Source of the DNA: an uncultured Sphingobacteriales bacterium
Lineage (GTDB): Bacteria > Bacteroidota > Bacteroidia > Chitinophagales > Chitinophagaceae
Direction of reading: 5' to 3'
DNA: 7,783 nt
Assembly (NCBI GenBank): GCA_946887085.1
Contig: CAMPKG010000156.1
Location: forward strand, 1-7,783
The number at the start of each line of letters is the position of its first letter. Position 1 is the first letter of the stretch. The notes beneath the pieces were generated by a model, which saw only the letters and a program-made list of their open reading frames with translations, was not told the DNA's origin and ran no database searches. Shown piece after piece: positions 1 through 6,941 of the stretch. The position numbers and the translations under genes are program-made.

Positions 1-26
1 TATATATATAAATATTAATCTCCTCC

Positions 27-2447
27 GTGTCGATGGAAGATAACATGTCCCCGAAGCCTGTTCAAAGTTCTGATAGCGCAATTAATATCAAGTGGTTTAT
101 TTCCTCTTTGCTGGGAGTATGGCCATGGTTCCTTATCAGCATTATTGTAGCAATGTCTATCGGCCAGCTTTATTTGCGCTATACAACACCGATCTACAGC
201 GTTTCGTCAGAAATATCGCTTTATGAGGGCAAAAAAAGTGGTAATGAGGCTGCAGTACTTGAAGGGTTGGGCATTAACACTACTAAAAGCGACCTGGAAA
301 AAGAGGTGCGTATTTTGAAGAGTAACTCTTTAATGGCGCGTGTTGTTAAAGACCTGAAGTTGAATATTCGTTATTTGGTTACAGGAAGGTTAAAGACAAA
401 TGAGTTATACGTTGACAGGGCCTTTATGTTCGTACCCTTAGTGCCGGCGGAAACAATAGAGAAATTCAAGACGTTTAAGCTGAAATATGAGAATGCCAAC
501 AGTTTTGTGCTTACTGATGAAGGAAAACAAATAAAAGCAAATTGGGGAGATACATTAAATCTTTCTTTGGGTAAAGCAGTGCTGGTAAATAACACAACGG
601 ATATTCACCCTGATTTTGAGTATACCATCAATGTAATTCCGCTTATCAACGCTGCCGACAGGTACAGGGGGCGTCTCAGCATTAATATCCCAAATAAACA
701 TTCCAGCGTTTTATCCATCGGGTATTTGGATGAAATTCCGGACCGTGGTGTGGACATCGTGAATAAGGTGATAGAGACATACATGGTGTCGAATGTGGAG
801 GACAGGAACAGGATCGCTGATAAGACGATCAAGTTCATTGACGACAGGCTGGACTACGTGACAAGCGAACTTGGCGATATTGAAACGGAGATCAAACGAT
901 TTAAACAGAGCAATAAGCTGACCGATATCAAACAGCAGGCTACTTTACTTTTGACTGCCACTAATGATGAGGAAAAGGAGCTTCGGGGAAAAAGCATAGA
1001 GCTGGAAATAATTAAAGGAGTTGAAAAAAACTTGAAAAGTAGCGATCAAGCTGTACCGTCAGGCTTGATCGTAGGGGGGGGAGATGCCGTAAAGAGCTTG
1101 TTGGATGAATACAATAGCCTTTTGATCGAAAAGGAACGACATTCGTTAACTGCCACCGACAATAATCCTATCGTTAAAAACCTGAATAGTCAAATAGAAA
1201 AAACAAGACGTAAGTTATTAGAGACTATTAGTGCCGAAAAAAATGCGCTGCAGTACCAGGTAAACGAAATGAACAAGCACCAGGGTTACCTGGGTTCACA
1301 GATATCTAGTGTCCCGTCAAAAGAAAAGACCTTTCTGGAATACTCACGCCAGCAAAACATTCAGCAAGAGCTATATCTTTTTCTTTTGAAGAAAAGAGAA
1401 GAGACTGCTATTACAAAATCATCGACCGTTTCAGAAGTTAAGATCATTGATTCCGCACGTTCGTCAAGCGGTCCTATATCGCCCAACAGGTCGCGAATTA
1501 TATACATATCATTTTTGTGCGGGCTGCTGGCTCCAGGCCTTGGCTTGTATGTCCGTAAACTGATGAATAATAAGATCATCAGCAAACTTGATATATCGAA
1601 CCAGACAGAGATTCCTATTCTGGGTGAAGTGGGGCACTATGATGATGACGGCGCTGCAGTTGCTGTGCAGAAAAATAGCCGTACCGCTATTTCAGAGCAG
1701 TTTCGTGCGATCAGGACGAACCTGCAGTTCATGCTCACCAATAAATCTGACAAGACCATTCTGCTGACATCGAGCATGAGTGGTGAGGGCAAATCTTTTA
1801 TCGCGATCAACCTTGCAAATACTTTTGCCCTGTCAGATAAAAAAGTTGTTCTGATGGAGCTTGACCTTCGGAAGCCCAAGATATCCTCCAACCTGCATTT
1901 GGATAACAGCGTCGGTTTCTCAAACTATGCTATTGGTAAGGCTACTATCGACGAGATCATAAAGCCATCAGGCGTTTCTGACAACCTCCACATTGTTTCT
2001 TCCGGTCCAATTCCTCCTAACCCATCAGAGCTTATCCTGTTGCCGAAGATCGAAGCGTTATTTGCTGAGCTTCGTGAACGTTACGATTATATAGTCATCG
2101 ACACCGCACCACTGGGTCTTGTTACCGATGCACAGCTCTTGTCGAAATATGCAGATTCTGTGCTGTATGTTGTACGCCAGGCTTATACGTTTAAGCAGCA
2201 GATACAGATACCTGATGACTTATACGTAAAGAATATCGTGCCGAACCTTTCCATTATTGTAAATGATGTGAAATTAAACAGGGGCTTTCTGTATGGTTAT
2301 GGCTACGGCTATGGTTACGGTTATGGCTACGGTTATGGCTACGGTTATGGCTATGGCTATGGCTATGGTTCTTATGGAAACGGTTATTATACGCAGGAAA
2401 GCAAACAAAACGGCCTTAAGAAAATATTTGATAAAATAAAAAAATAA
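27..2447 (+). CDS. wzc: Wzc-like polysaccharide co-polymerase / tyrosine autokinase (BY-kinase)
   Basis: Inner-membrane chain-length/export regulator fused to a cytoplasmic tyrosine autokinase. A Wzz-type N-terminus has TM1 at about residues 31-50. A long, coiled-coil-rich periplasmic region (about 255-430) follows, then a GNVR-like segment (about 431-510) with TM2 at 491-509. The kinase shows the BY-kinase oligomerisation motif EX2RX2R (E557, R560, R563), Walker A SMSGEGKS (583-590, K589), Walker A' LMELDLRKP (609-617) and Walker B YIVIDTAP (688-695). In Walker A', Glu611 replaces the first Asp usually seen. The tail has 13 Tyr-Gly dipeptides (756-781), three more Tyr and a Lys-rich end. In known BY-kinases a C-terminal Tyr cluster is autophosphorylated and controls oligomerisation. 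The start is uncertain: GTG at 27, ATG at 33 and ATG at 45 are in frame, an in-frame TAA lies at 9-11, and none has a clear Shine-Dalgarno. The symbol is family-level only. A Wza partner is not in the window. Confidence 0.93.
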   Translation: MSMEDNMSPKPVQSSDSAINIKWFISSLLGVWPWFLISIIVAMSIGQLYLRYTTPIYSVSSEISLYEGKKSGNEAAVLEGLGINTTKSDLEKEVRILKSNSLMARVVKDLKLNIRYLVTGRLKTNELYVDRAFMFVPLVPAETIEKFKTFKLKYENANSFVLTDEGKQIKANWGDTLNLSLGKAVLVNNTTDIHPDFEYTINVIPLINAADRYRGRLSINIPNKHSSVLSIGYLDEIPDRGVDIVNKVIETYMVSNVEDRNRIADKTIKFIDDRLDYVTSELGDIETEIKRFKQSNKLTDIKQQATLLLTATNDEEKELRGKSIELEIIKGVEKNLKSSDQAVPSGLIVGGGDAVKSLLDEYNSLLIEKERHSLTATDNNPIVKNLNSQIEKTRRKLLETISAEKNALQYQVNEMNKHQGYLGSQISSVPSKEKTFLEYSRQQNIQQELYLFLLKKREETAITKSSTVSEVKIIDSARSSSGPISPNRSRIIYISFLCGLLAPGLGLYVRKLMNNKIISKLDISNQTEIPILGEVGHYDDDGAAVAVQKNSRTAISEQFRAIRTNLQFMLTNKSDKTILLTSSMSGEGKSFIAINLANTFALSDKKVVLMELDLRKPKISSNLHLDNSVGFSNYAIGKATIDEIIKPSGVSDNLHIVSSGPIPPNPSELILLPKIEALFAELRERYDYIVIDTAPLGLVTDAQLLSKYADSVLYVVRQAYTFKQQIQIPDDLYVKNIVPNLSIIVNDVKLNRGFLYGYGYGYGYGYGYGYGYGYGYGYGYGSYGNGYYTQESKQNGLKKIFDKIKK
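1043..1071. repeat. 9-bp perfect inverted repeat inside wzc-like gene
   Basis: CGATCAAGC (1043-1051) and GCTTGATCG (1063-1071) are perfect reverse complements around an 11-nt loop. The repeat lies in the region coding for the periplasmic part of the co-polymerase and ends two bases before a run of eight G. It is in coding sequence with no U-tract, so a terminator role is unlikely. It may be chance or a local structure next to a slippage-prone tract. Confidence 0.6.
1074..1081 (+). repeat. Homopolymer G8 tract in coding sequence
   Basis: Eight consecutive G encode Gly350-Gly352 of the Wzc-like protein. The tract is intact and in frame here. Loss of one G would give GAG ATG CCG TAA shortly after the tract. 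Gain of one G leads to an in-frame TGA about nine codons after the tract. Either slip would remove TM2 and the whole kinase domain. G tracts of this length are known slippage sites in phase-variable genes, but variation here is an inference. Confidence 0.7.
2292..2369 (+). repeat. Tandem Tyr-Gly codon repeat (13 copies) in kinase tail
   Basis: Thirteen consecutive TAY GGY codon pairs encode (Tyr-Gly)13, residues 756-781 of the Wzc-like protein. Within them 2316-2351 is three perfect copies of the 12-mer TACGGTTATGGC, and 2346-2363 is three copies of TATGGC. All units are multiples of 6 nt, so copy-number change would alter tail length without breaking the frame. The tail sits where other BY-kinases carry their autophosphorylated tyrosine cluster. 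Confidence 0.9.
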
Positions 2448-2460
2448 TCAAATATTTTCT
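2419..2460. terminator. 14-bp perfect inverted repeat spanning the wzc-like stop codon
   Basis: AGAAAATATTTGAT (2419-2432) and ATCAAATATTTTCT (2447-2460) pair perfectly around a 14-nt A-rich loop. The TAA stop (2445-2447) lies at the loop/stem boundary. The right arm ends in a T-rich stretch. The stem has very few GC pairs, so it is a weak intrinsic-terminator candidate. It could instead be a 3'-end stabilising or bidirectional element. Confidence 0.45.
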
Positions 2461-2495
2461 ATTATCAATATTAACTAGTAGGGGGTAAGAGCGTG

Positions 2496-2525
2496 AAGCA
2501 TGTAATATTTGCATGCTTTATTTTT
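2496..2525 (+). terminator. Candidate rho-independent terminator after wzc-like gene
   Basis: AAGCATG (2496-2502) pairs with CATGCTT (2512-2518) around a 9-nt loop and is followed by a T-rich run (TATTTTT, 2519-2525). The layout fits an intrinsic terminator about 50 nt after the stop codon. The stem is only 7 bp with three GC pairs, so efficiency is doubtful and some read-through into the next genes is plausible. Confidence 0.45.
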
Positions 2526-2543
2526 ATGCAGTTTGATATTTTC

Positions 2544-2615
2544 GAGTAATTTTATTACTCAATCTTCGAAATGTAAGTGGGACTTACAGTGGCGAAGCCG
2601 TCTTTGGAAAGTCCC
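2544..2615 (+). promoter_or_regulatory. Structured leader with alternative hairpins upstream of the oxidoreductase
   Basis: Three short perfect stems occur in the spacer before the gene at 2648. Stem 1 is GAGTAAT (2544-2550) with ATTACTC (2554-2560) and a TTT loop. Stem 2 is TGTAAGT (2572-2578) with ACTTACA (2582-2588) and a GGG loop. Stem 3 is GGGACTT (2579-2585) with AAGTCCC (2609-2615), enclosing a small GGC-GAA-GCC hairpin (2591-2599). Stems 2 and 3 share bases 2582-2585 and cannot form together, which resembles an attenuator or other RNA switch. No strong U-tract follows stem 3. I found no convincing Bacteroidota promoter (TTG / TAnnTTTG with proper spacing) in the 200-bp spacer. A regulatory role is inferred from structure only. 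Confidence 0.35.
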
Positions 2616-2647
2616 CTTTATATAATTGATTCTTAATCTAATCTCAA

Positions 2648-3730
2648 GTGAGTTCAGAACAAAAAATCCGGTTTGCTGTTGTTGGTTGCGGCCACATTGG
2701 TAAGCGTCATGCAGAAATGATAATGAGAAATGAGGAGGCAGAACTGGTGGCACTGGTAGATGTGAAACCGGTGGATTCTCTGGGAATTAGTCATTTTGAT
2801 GCGCCTTTCTTCGATTCGTTAGAAGAATACCTGGCTGACGGTCCGAACGCAGATGTAATCAATATCTGTACTCCGAATGGTTACCATGCAGATCACGCTC
2901 TTCTCTGCCTGAACGCACATAAACATGTTGTGGTTGAAAAACCCATGGCGCTTTCAAAGGCTGATGCGGAAAAGGTGATATACAAAGCGCTGAATGTACA
3001 TAAGCACCTGTTTGCAGTGATGCAAAACAGGTATTCACCGCCATCGGCCTGGCTGAAGGAACTGGTCAACGCCGATAAACTCGGTAAGATATACATGGTG
3101 CAGCTCAATTGCTACTGGAACAGGGACGACAGATATTATAAGCATGGCAGCTGGCATGGCACTAAAGACCTGGACGGAGGTACCCTTTTTACGCAGTTTT
3201 CGCATTTTATTGACATAATGTACTGGCTTTTTGGTGACATTGAGAACATCAGTTCAAGACTGCGCGATTTTAACCACAGTGGCCTGACAGAGTTTGAGGA
3301 TTCAGGATTTGTAAGCTTTGATTTTGTAAATGGAGGTATGGGTTGTATCAATTTCTCCACCTCGGTATGGAATCAGAACCTGGAAAGTTCGATCACAGTA
3401 ATAGCTGAAAACGGATCGGTAAAAATAGGCGGCCAGTATATGGATAAGGTCGAAATGTGTCACATTAAAGACTACCAGATGCCTGAATTGGCACCTACTA
3501 ATCCCGGAAATGATTACGGTGCCTATAAAGGCTCTGCGATGAACCATAATTATGTGATAGATAATGTGCTTGATGTGTTGAAAAGCAGGGCTGCTATCAC
3601 TACCAATGCCCTGGAAGGGTTAAAAGTGGTTGATATAATCGAGCGTATATATAAAACATCATCCGCTGCCGGCCATCCGGAATACAGTCAAAGTTTTGCT
3701 CAACAGGCATCATGGACAAAATCACGATAG
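2648..3730 (+). CDS. Gfo/Idh/MocA family NAD(P)-dependent oxidoreductase (probable nucleotide-sugar dehydrogenase)
   Basis: A soluble 360-residue enzyme expected to oxidise or reduce a hydroxyl/keto group on a (nucleotide-)sugar. The N-terminal Rossmann fold shows VVGCGHIGKRH (11-21), with GxGxxG at G13, G15, G18. The family EKP motif is at 97-99 with catalytic-type K98. The C-terminal domain has GGTLFTQFSHFID (177-189) with H186 at the usual catalytic His position. The start is GTG at 2648: an in-frame TAA lies at 2639-2641 and the next in-frame ATG would remove the Rossmann motif. No Shine-Dalgarno is seen. The last six codons and the stop overlap the downstream permease gene by 19 nt, suggesting translational coupling. 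By family and context it could act like WbpB/WlbA (3-oxidation of UDP-GlcNAcA before transamination), especially with the aminotransferase at 5812. The substrate cannot be read from sequence. Confidence 0.92.
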   Translation: MSSEQKIRFAVVGCGHIGKRHAEMIMRNEEAELVALVDVKPVDSLGISHFDAPFFDSLEEYLADGPNADVINICTPNGYHADHALLCLNAHKHVVVEKPMALSKADAEKVIYKALNVHKHLFAVMQNRYSPPSAWLKELVNADKLGKIYMVQLNCYWNRDDRYYKHGSWHGTKDLDGGTLFTQFSHFIDIMYWLFGDIENISSRLRDFNHSGLTEFEDSGFVSFDFVNGGMGCINFSTSVWNQNLESSITVIAENGSVKIGGQYMDKVEMCHIKDYQMPELAPTNPGNDYGAYKGSAMNHNYVIDNVLDVLKSRAAITTNALEGLKVVDIIERIYKTSSAAGHPEYSQSFAQQASWTKSR

Positions 3731-4527
3731 AAGCCGGTCGTGCTGAGAGAAATTATTGGAGCGATCTATGGCGCTTCAAAGAGCTGTTCTATATTCTCAG
3801 CTGGCGCGATTTTAAGGTACGATATAAACAAACGGTTTTAGGAATTGCGTGGGCAGTATTGAGGCCATTCCTGACAATGATGGTATTTACCGTTGTATTC
3901 AGCAAAATAGCCAAATTACCACCGGAAGGGTCAGCCCCTTATGCTGTGATGGTATTTGCAGCCATGTTGCCCTGGCAGTTTTTTTCCAACGCGCTGACCG
4001 AAGCATCCAATAGCCTGGTAGGTAACGCGAATCTTATTTCCAAAGTATATTTTCCGCGCCTGATCGTTCCTGCCAGCGCGATTATTACCAGCTTTGTCGA
4101 TTTCGGGATTTCTTTTCTGCTATTCATAGGTATTTTGGCCTATTACCAATACCTACCCCCGGTCAACATTGTTGCTCTCCCGCTTTTTTTGATGATGACC
4201 TTCTTGTTTGCCTTCGGCCTGGGCGTTTATTTAACGGCGCTCAATGTTAAATATCGCGACTTTAAATACATCATCCCGTTTGTCGTCCAGTTTGGTATTT
4301 ATATATCGCCTGTTGGGTTTAGCAGCACAATTGTGCCTGAAAAATACAGGCTGTTGTATTCACTCAACCCTATGGTAGGCATCATTGATGGCTTTCGTTG
4401 GTGTATCATCGGCACACCGGTCGATCCGTACGCGATTCTTATATCCGTTGCGGTATCAATAGTGTTCTTATTTATCGGCATACGGTATTTCCGTAAAACG
4501 GAAAAGACATTCGCTGATATTATCTGA
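3712..4527 (+). CDS. wzm: ABC-2 type polysaccharide export permease (Wzm-like)
   Basis: A 271-residue integral inner-membrane subunit of a polysaccharide ABC exporter, about the usual Wzm/TagG length. It has a short cytoplasmic N-terminus, then the family segment WRDFKVRYKQTVLGIAWAVL (31-50). About six hydrophobic stretches follow at roughly 44-66, 76-95, 119-144, 152-177, 186-206 and 240-260. Other ABC-2 export landmarks are the LISKVYFPRLIVP segment (108-120), LNVKYRDFKYIIPF (177-190), and LNPMVGIIDGFRW (218-230). The ATG start lies inside the end of the oxidoreductase gene (19-nt overlap). The stop is 28 nt before its ATPase partner at 4556. Together they should form a Wzm2-Wzt2 complex moving an undecaprenyl-linked glycan to the periplasm. 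The symbol is family-level. Confidence 0.93.
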   Translation: MDKITIEAGRAERNYWSDLWRFKELFYILSWRDFKVRYKQTVLGIAWAVLRPFLTMMVFTVVFSKIAKLPPEGSAPYAVMVFAAMLPWQFFSNALTEASNSLVGNANLISKVYFPRLIVPASAIITSFVDFGISFLLFIGILAYYQYLPPVNIVALPLFLMMTFLFAFGLGVYLTALNVKYRDFKYIIPFVVQFGIYISPVGFSSTIVPEKYRLLYSLNPMVGIIDGFRWCIIGTPVDPYAILISVAVSIVFLFIGIRYFRKTEKTFADII

Positions 4528-4555
4528 TCGGGCAATTCCACTAATAAACTAAAGA

Positions 4556-5833
4556 TTGGCACAGACTGTAATCAAGGCTGAAGGTGTAAGCAAAATATAC
4601 ACGCTAAGCCATGAAGCGCATGAAAAATACTCTTCGCTGCGTGATGCTTTGGCAAATCGCGCGAAAGGGTTAATTAAGGCGATAAAGGCCCCGAACGCGC
4701 CTGCTCCAGCGTTGGAGCAATTTTATGCACTTAAGGACGTTTCGTTTGAAATAAACCAGGGAGACAGAGTAGGCATCATCGGCCGGAATGGCGCTGGTAA
4801 AAGTACCCTGCTAAAAGTGCTGAGCCGGATCACAGAACCTTCGAACGGCAGGATAACACTCAATGGCAGAGTGGCAAGTTTGCTTGAGGTTGGCACAGGA
4901 TTTCATCCGGAGTTGACCGGTAGGGAGAATATATTTTTGAATGGCGCAATACTAGGGATGAGCCGTGTGGAGATCAGGCGCAAATTCGATGAGATAGTTG
5001 CTTTCGCAGAGGTTGAAAAGTTTCTTGACACTCCGGTAAAACGCTATTCCTCGGGCATGTATGTGCGGCTTGCGTTTGCGGTAGCTGCGCATTTGGAGCC
5101 GGAGATACTTGTTGTGGATGAAGTGCTGGCGGTAGGTGACGCGCAGTTTCAGAAGAAGTGTTTGGGAAAGATGGAAGATGTGAGCAAGAATGAAGGCCGG
5201 ACGGTTTTGTTCGTAAGCCACAATATGGCAGCGATCAAAGCCCTTTGCTCCGAAGGTATTTTTCTGCAAAAGGGTTCTCTTATCAGTAAGGGTGATATCA
5301 ACGACATTATTCAACTGTACCTGCACAATAAAAATGTGGTCGATAATGATGGAAGCATACCCGAAAAATCATCGCTTCATAATACAGGTGTATTGCGCTA
5401 TACCAAACTGAGACTAATAAATCATACAGGAGATGGCAGTTCTGTATTTTACCAGACTCCCATCCGGCTCTATGCAGAAATAGACTCGCAGGAAAATGTC
5501 GAAGATGTGATAGTTGATGTGAGGATATCAAATAGCGAAGGCTTTGAGATAGTTCATGCCTGCAATAAGTACGACCATCATCTGTATAATAAAACTTCGC
5601 TTGTTAAAGGGGTCAATACGATCGAAGCACAGATCGAAAATCATCTTCAACCCGGCAAATATTCTATTACACTGGGCGCACATATGCCCAACGGGTTATC
5701 GCTGGACTATGTGGAGAATATTTTTGATTTTGAAGTACTGAAGATCGGTGAAGGCGAACATCCGGGATATGTGTTTAACTGGGATATGGGTATCATACGT
5801 TTTAATTCGACATGGCAAATCAACAGGAATTAA
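4556..5833 (+). CDS. wzt: Polysaccharide ABC exporter ATPase with C-terminal Wzt-type domain
   Basis: A 425-residue cytoplasmic ATPase partner of the upstream permease. The nucleotide-binding domain (about 1-260) has Walker A GRNGAGKS (76-83, K82), the LLEVGTGFHPELTGREN segment (109-125) typical of polysaccharide exporters, ABC signature YSSGM (164-168), Walker B ILVVDE (184-189) and the H-loop His222. The extra C-terminal part (about 275-425) is beta-rich in appearance and ends with GYVFNWDMGIIRF. It matches the Wzt C-terminal domain, which in characterised O-antigen systems binds the modified non-reducing end of the glycan before export. The start is TTG at 4556: an in-frame TAA lies at 4550-4552, no ATG precedes the conserved VIKAEGVSKIY, and the first in-frame ATG lies beyond Walker A. 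No Shine-Dalgarno is visible. The 3' end overlaps the aminotransferase gene by 22 nt. Confidence 0.94.
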   Translation: MAQTVIKAEGVSKIYTLSHEAHEKYSSLRDALANRAKGLIKAIKAPNAPAPALEQFYALKDVSFEINQGDRVGIIGRNGAGKSTLLKVLSRITEPSNGRITLNGRVASLLEVGTGFHPELTGRENIFLNGAILGMSRVEIRRKFDEIVAFAEVEKFLDTPVKRYSSGMYVRLAFAVAAHLEPEILVVDEVLAVGDAQFQKKCLGKMEDVSKNEGRTVLFVSHNMAAIKALCSEGIFLQKGSLISKGDINDIIQLYLHNKNVVDNDGSIPEKSSLHNTGVLRYTKLRLINHTGDGSSVFYQTPIRLYAEIDSQENVEDVIVDVRISNSEGFEIVHACNKYDHHLYNKTSLVKGVNTIEAQIENHLQPGKYSITLGAHMPNGLSLDYVENIFDFEVLKIGEGEHPGYVFNWDMGIIRFNSTWQINRN

Positions 5834-6939
5834 CAAAATTCATTCCACTTGCATCGCCCGACATCAATGATGATGACATTGCGGAAGTAGTACGTGTGCT
5901 AAAAAGCGGCATGCTGGTGCAAGGTAAAGAGGTAGACCAATTTGAGCGGGCCGTTGCGGAATATATTGGTGTGGAAGAGGCGATTTGTGTGAGCAATGGC
6001 ACTGCCACTTTGCATTTGGCGTTGCAGTGTTTAGGTGTCGGCAGGGGTGATGAGGTCATTGTTCCGGCATTTTCATATGTCGCAACGGCAAATGTTGTAG
6101 AGCTTACCGGCGCGACGCCGGTGTTCGTAGACATCGACATAACAACCTTTAACATAGACGCAGACGCCATAGAAGCAAAGATTACGAATAGAACAAAAGC
6201 GATTATGCCCGTACATGAATTCGGGCTTGCTGCAAATATGACTGCGATCCGGCAAATTGCACAGAAATATCAAATTGCAGTTGTTGAGGACGCTGCTTGC
6301 GCGCTAGGCGCCAGGGAAAATGGCCGCTACGTGGGCGCATTTGGCGACTTTGGTTCATTTTCGCTACATCCGCGAAAAGCAATATCATCAGGAGAGGGCG
6401 GGGTTTTAACAACAAACAATCCTGAGCTGGCAGCCAAAGTAAGAGTGCTTCGTAATCACGGTATACAATTAGTGAACGGGCAAATGGATTTTGTAGAGGC
6501 GGGCTATAATTACAGGATGACCGATTTTCAGGCAGCTTTGGTACATAGCCAGTTTCGAAGGTTGCCTGGTATACTTGAATACAAGCAAGCGCTGGCTGAA
6601 GTGTATTTCAACGAGATAAACAACCCGCTCATTACGTTGCCGAAAATTCCGGAAAACAGGAATCACACATGGCAGACCTTTCATGTGCTTTTGGACGACA
6701 GCCTTTCGCAGGCCGATATCATAAAGCAATTGAGAGAGCAAGGTATAGGGGTGAACTATGGCGCCCAATGTATACCAGCGCAGACTTACTATAAAAGCAA
6801 GTATAGCCTGCCTTGTACCGAACTTTACCCAAATGCATTAAAAGCATTTACCCATGGGCTTGCATTGCCTATTTATGAAAAACTTAAAAAGGAGGATATC
6901 CAATATATAGCTTCTATCGTTAACCAGATAAGTAATTAA
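5812..6939 (+). CDS. DegT/DnrJ/EryC1/StrS family PLP-dependent sugar aminotransferase
   Basis: A 375-residue cytosolic enzyme, normal length for the family, that transfers an amino group (commonly from glutamate) to a keto-sugar nucleotide using PLP. Visible motifs are [11 protein letters not shown] (61-71, phosphate-binding region), [11 protein letters not shown] (157-167, D160 contacting the PLP ring nitrogen), and [15 protein letters not shown] (183-197) with the PLP-linking Lys189. Also present is [17 protein letters not shown] (231-247), a family signature. The ATG start lies inside the wzt-like gene (22-nt overlap). The stop is 2 nt before the ATG of the SDR gene, so all are likely co-transcribed. 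It may amino-transfer a 3-keto sugar made by the oxidoreductase at 2648 (WbpE/WlbC-like) or a 4-keto sugar made by an SDR dehydratase. The regiochemistry cannot be decided from sequence alone. Confidence 0.94.
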   Translation: MANQQELTKFIPLASPDINDDDIAEVVRVLKSGMLVQGKEVDQFERAVAEYIGVEEAICVSNGTATLHLALQCLGVGRGDEVIVPAFSYVATANVVELTGATPVFVDIDITTFNIDADAIEAKITNRTKAIMPVHEFGLAANMTAIRQIAQKYQIAVVEDAACALGARENGRYVGAFGDFGSFSLHPRKAISSGEGGVLTTNNPELAAKVRVLRNHGIQLVNGQMDFVEAGYNYRMTDFQAALVHSQFRRLPGILEYKQALAEVYFNEINNPLITLPKIPENRNHTWQTFHVLLDDSLSQADIIKQLREQGIGVNYGAQCIPAQTYYKSKYSLPCTELYPNALKAFTHGLALPIYEKLKKEDIQYIASIVNQISN

Positions 6940-6941
6940 CT

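Noticed and set aside
1..10. (TA)5 dinucleotide run at the window start
   Set aside because: Too short and cut by the window edge; ordinary for an AT-rich intergenic region.
21..26. TCCTCC, a Shine-Dalgarno complement that could serve a leftward gene
   Set aside because: On the - strand GGAGGA is followed by AT-rich sequence with no ATG, GTG or TTG at suitable spacing before the window edge, so no gene can be supported.
2621..2628. TATAATTG, near-match to the Bacteroidota -7 element TAnnTTTG
   Set aside because: The match is imperfect and the nearest upstream TTG (2604-2606) is only 14 nt away instead of about 19-21, so it is not a supportable promoter.
4952..5326. 124-codon open frame on the - strand inside the ABC ATPase gene
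   Set aside because: It lies fully within the strongly supported ATPase coding region, has no recognisable domain and reads as an antisense shadow. The same applies to the other - strand open frames, including 5820-6170 and 6469-6768.
5556..5741. 61-codon + strand open frame inside the Wzt C-terminal domain
   Set aside because: It is in an alternative frame within the ATPase gene, low-complexity in composition, with no domain or start signal.
6889..6895. Strong Shine-Dalgarno-like AAGGAGG near the end of the aminotransferase gene
   Set aside because: It is 46 nt upstream of the SDR gene ATG, too far to direct that start, and simply encodes Lys-Lys-Glu-Asp of the aminotransferase.
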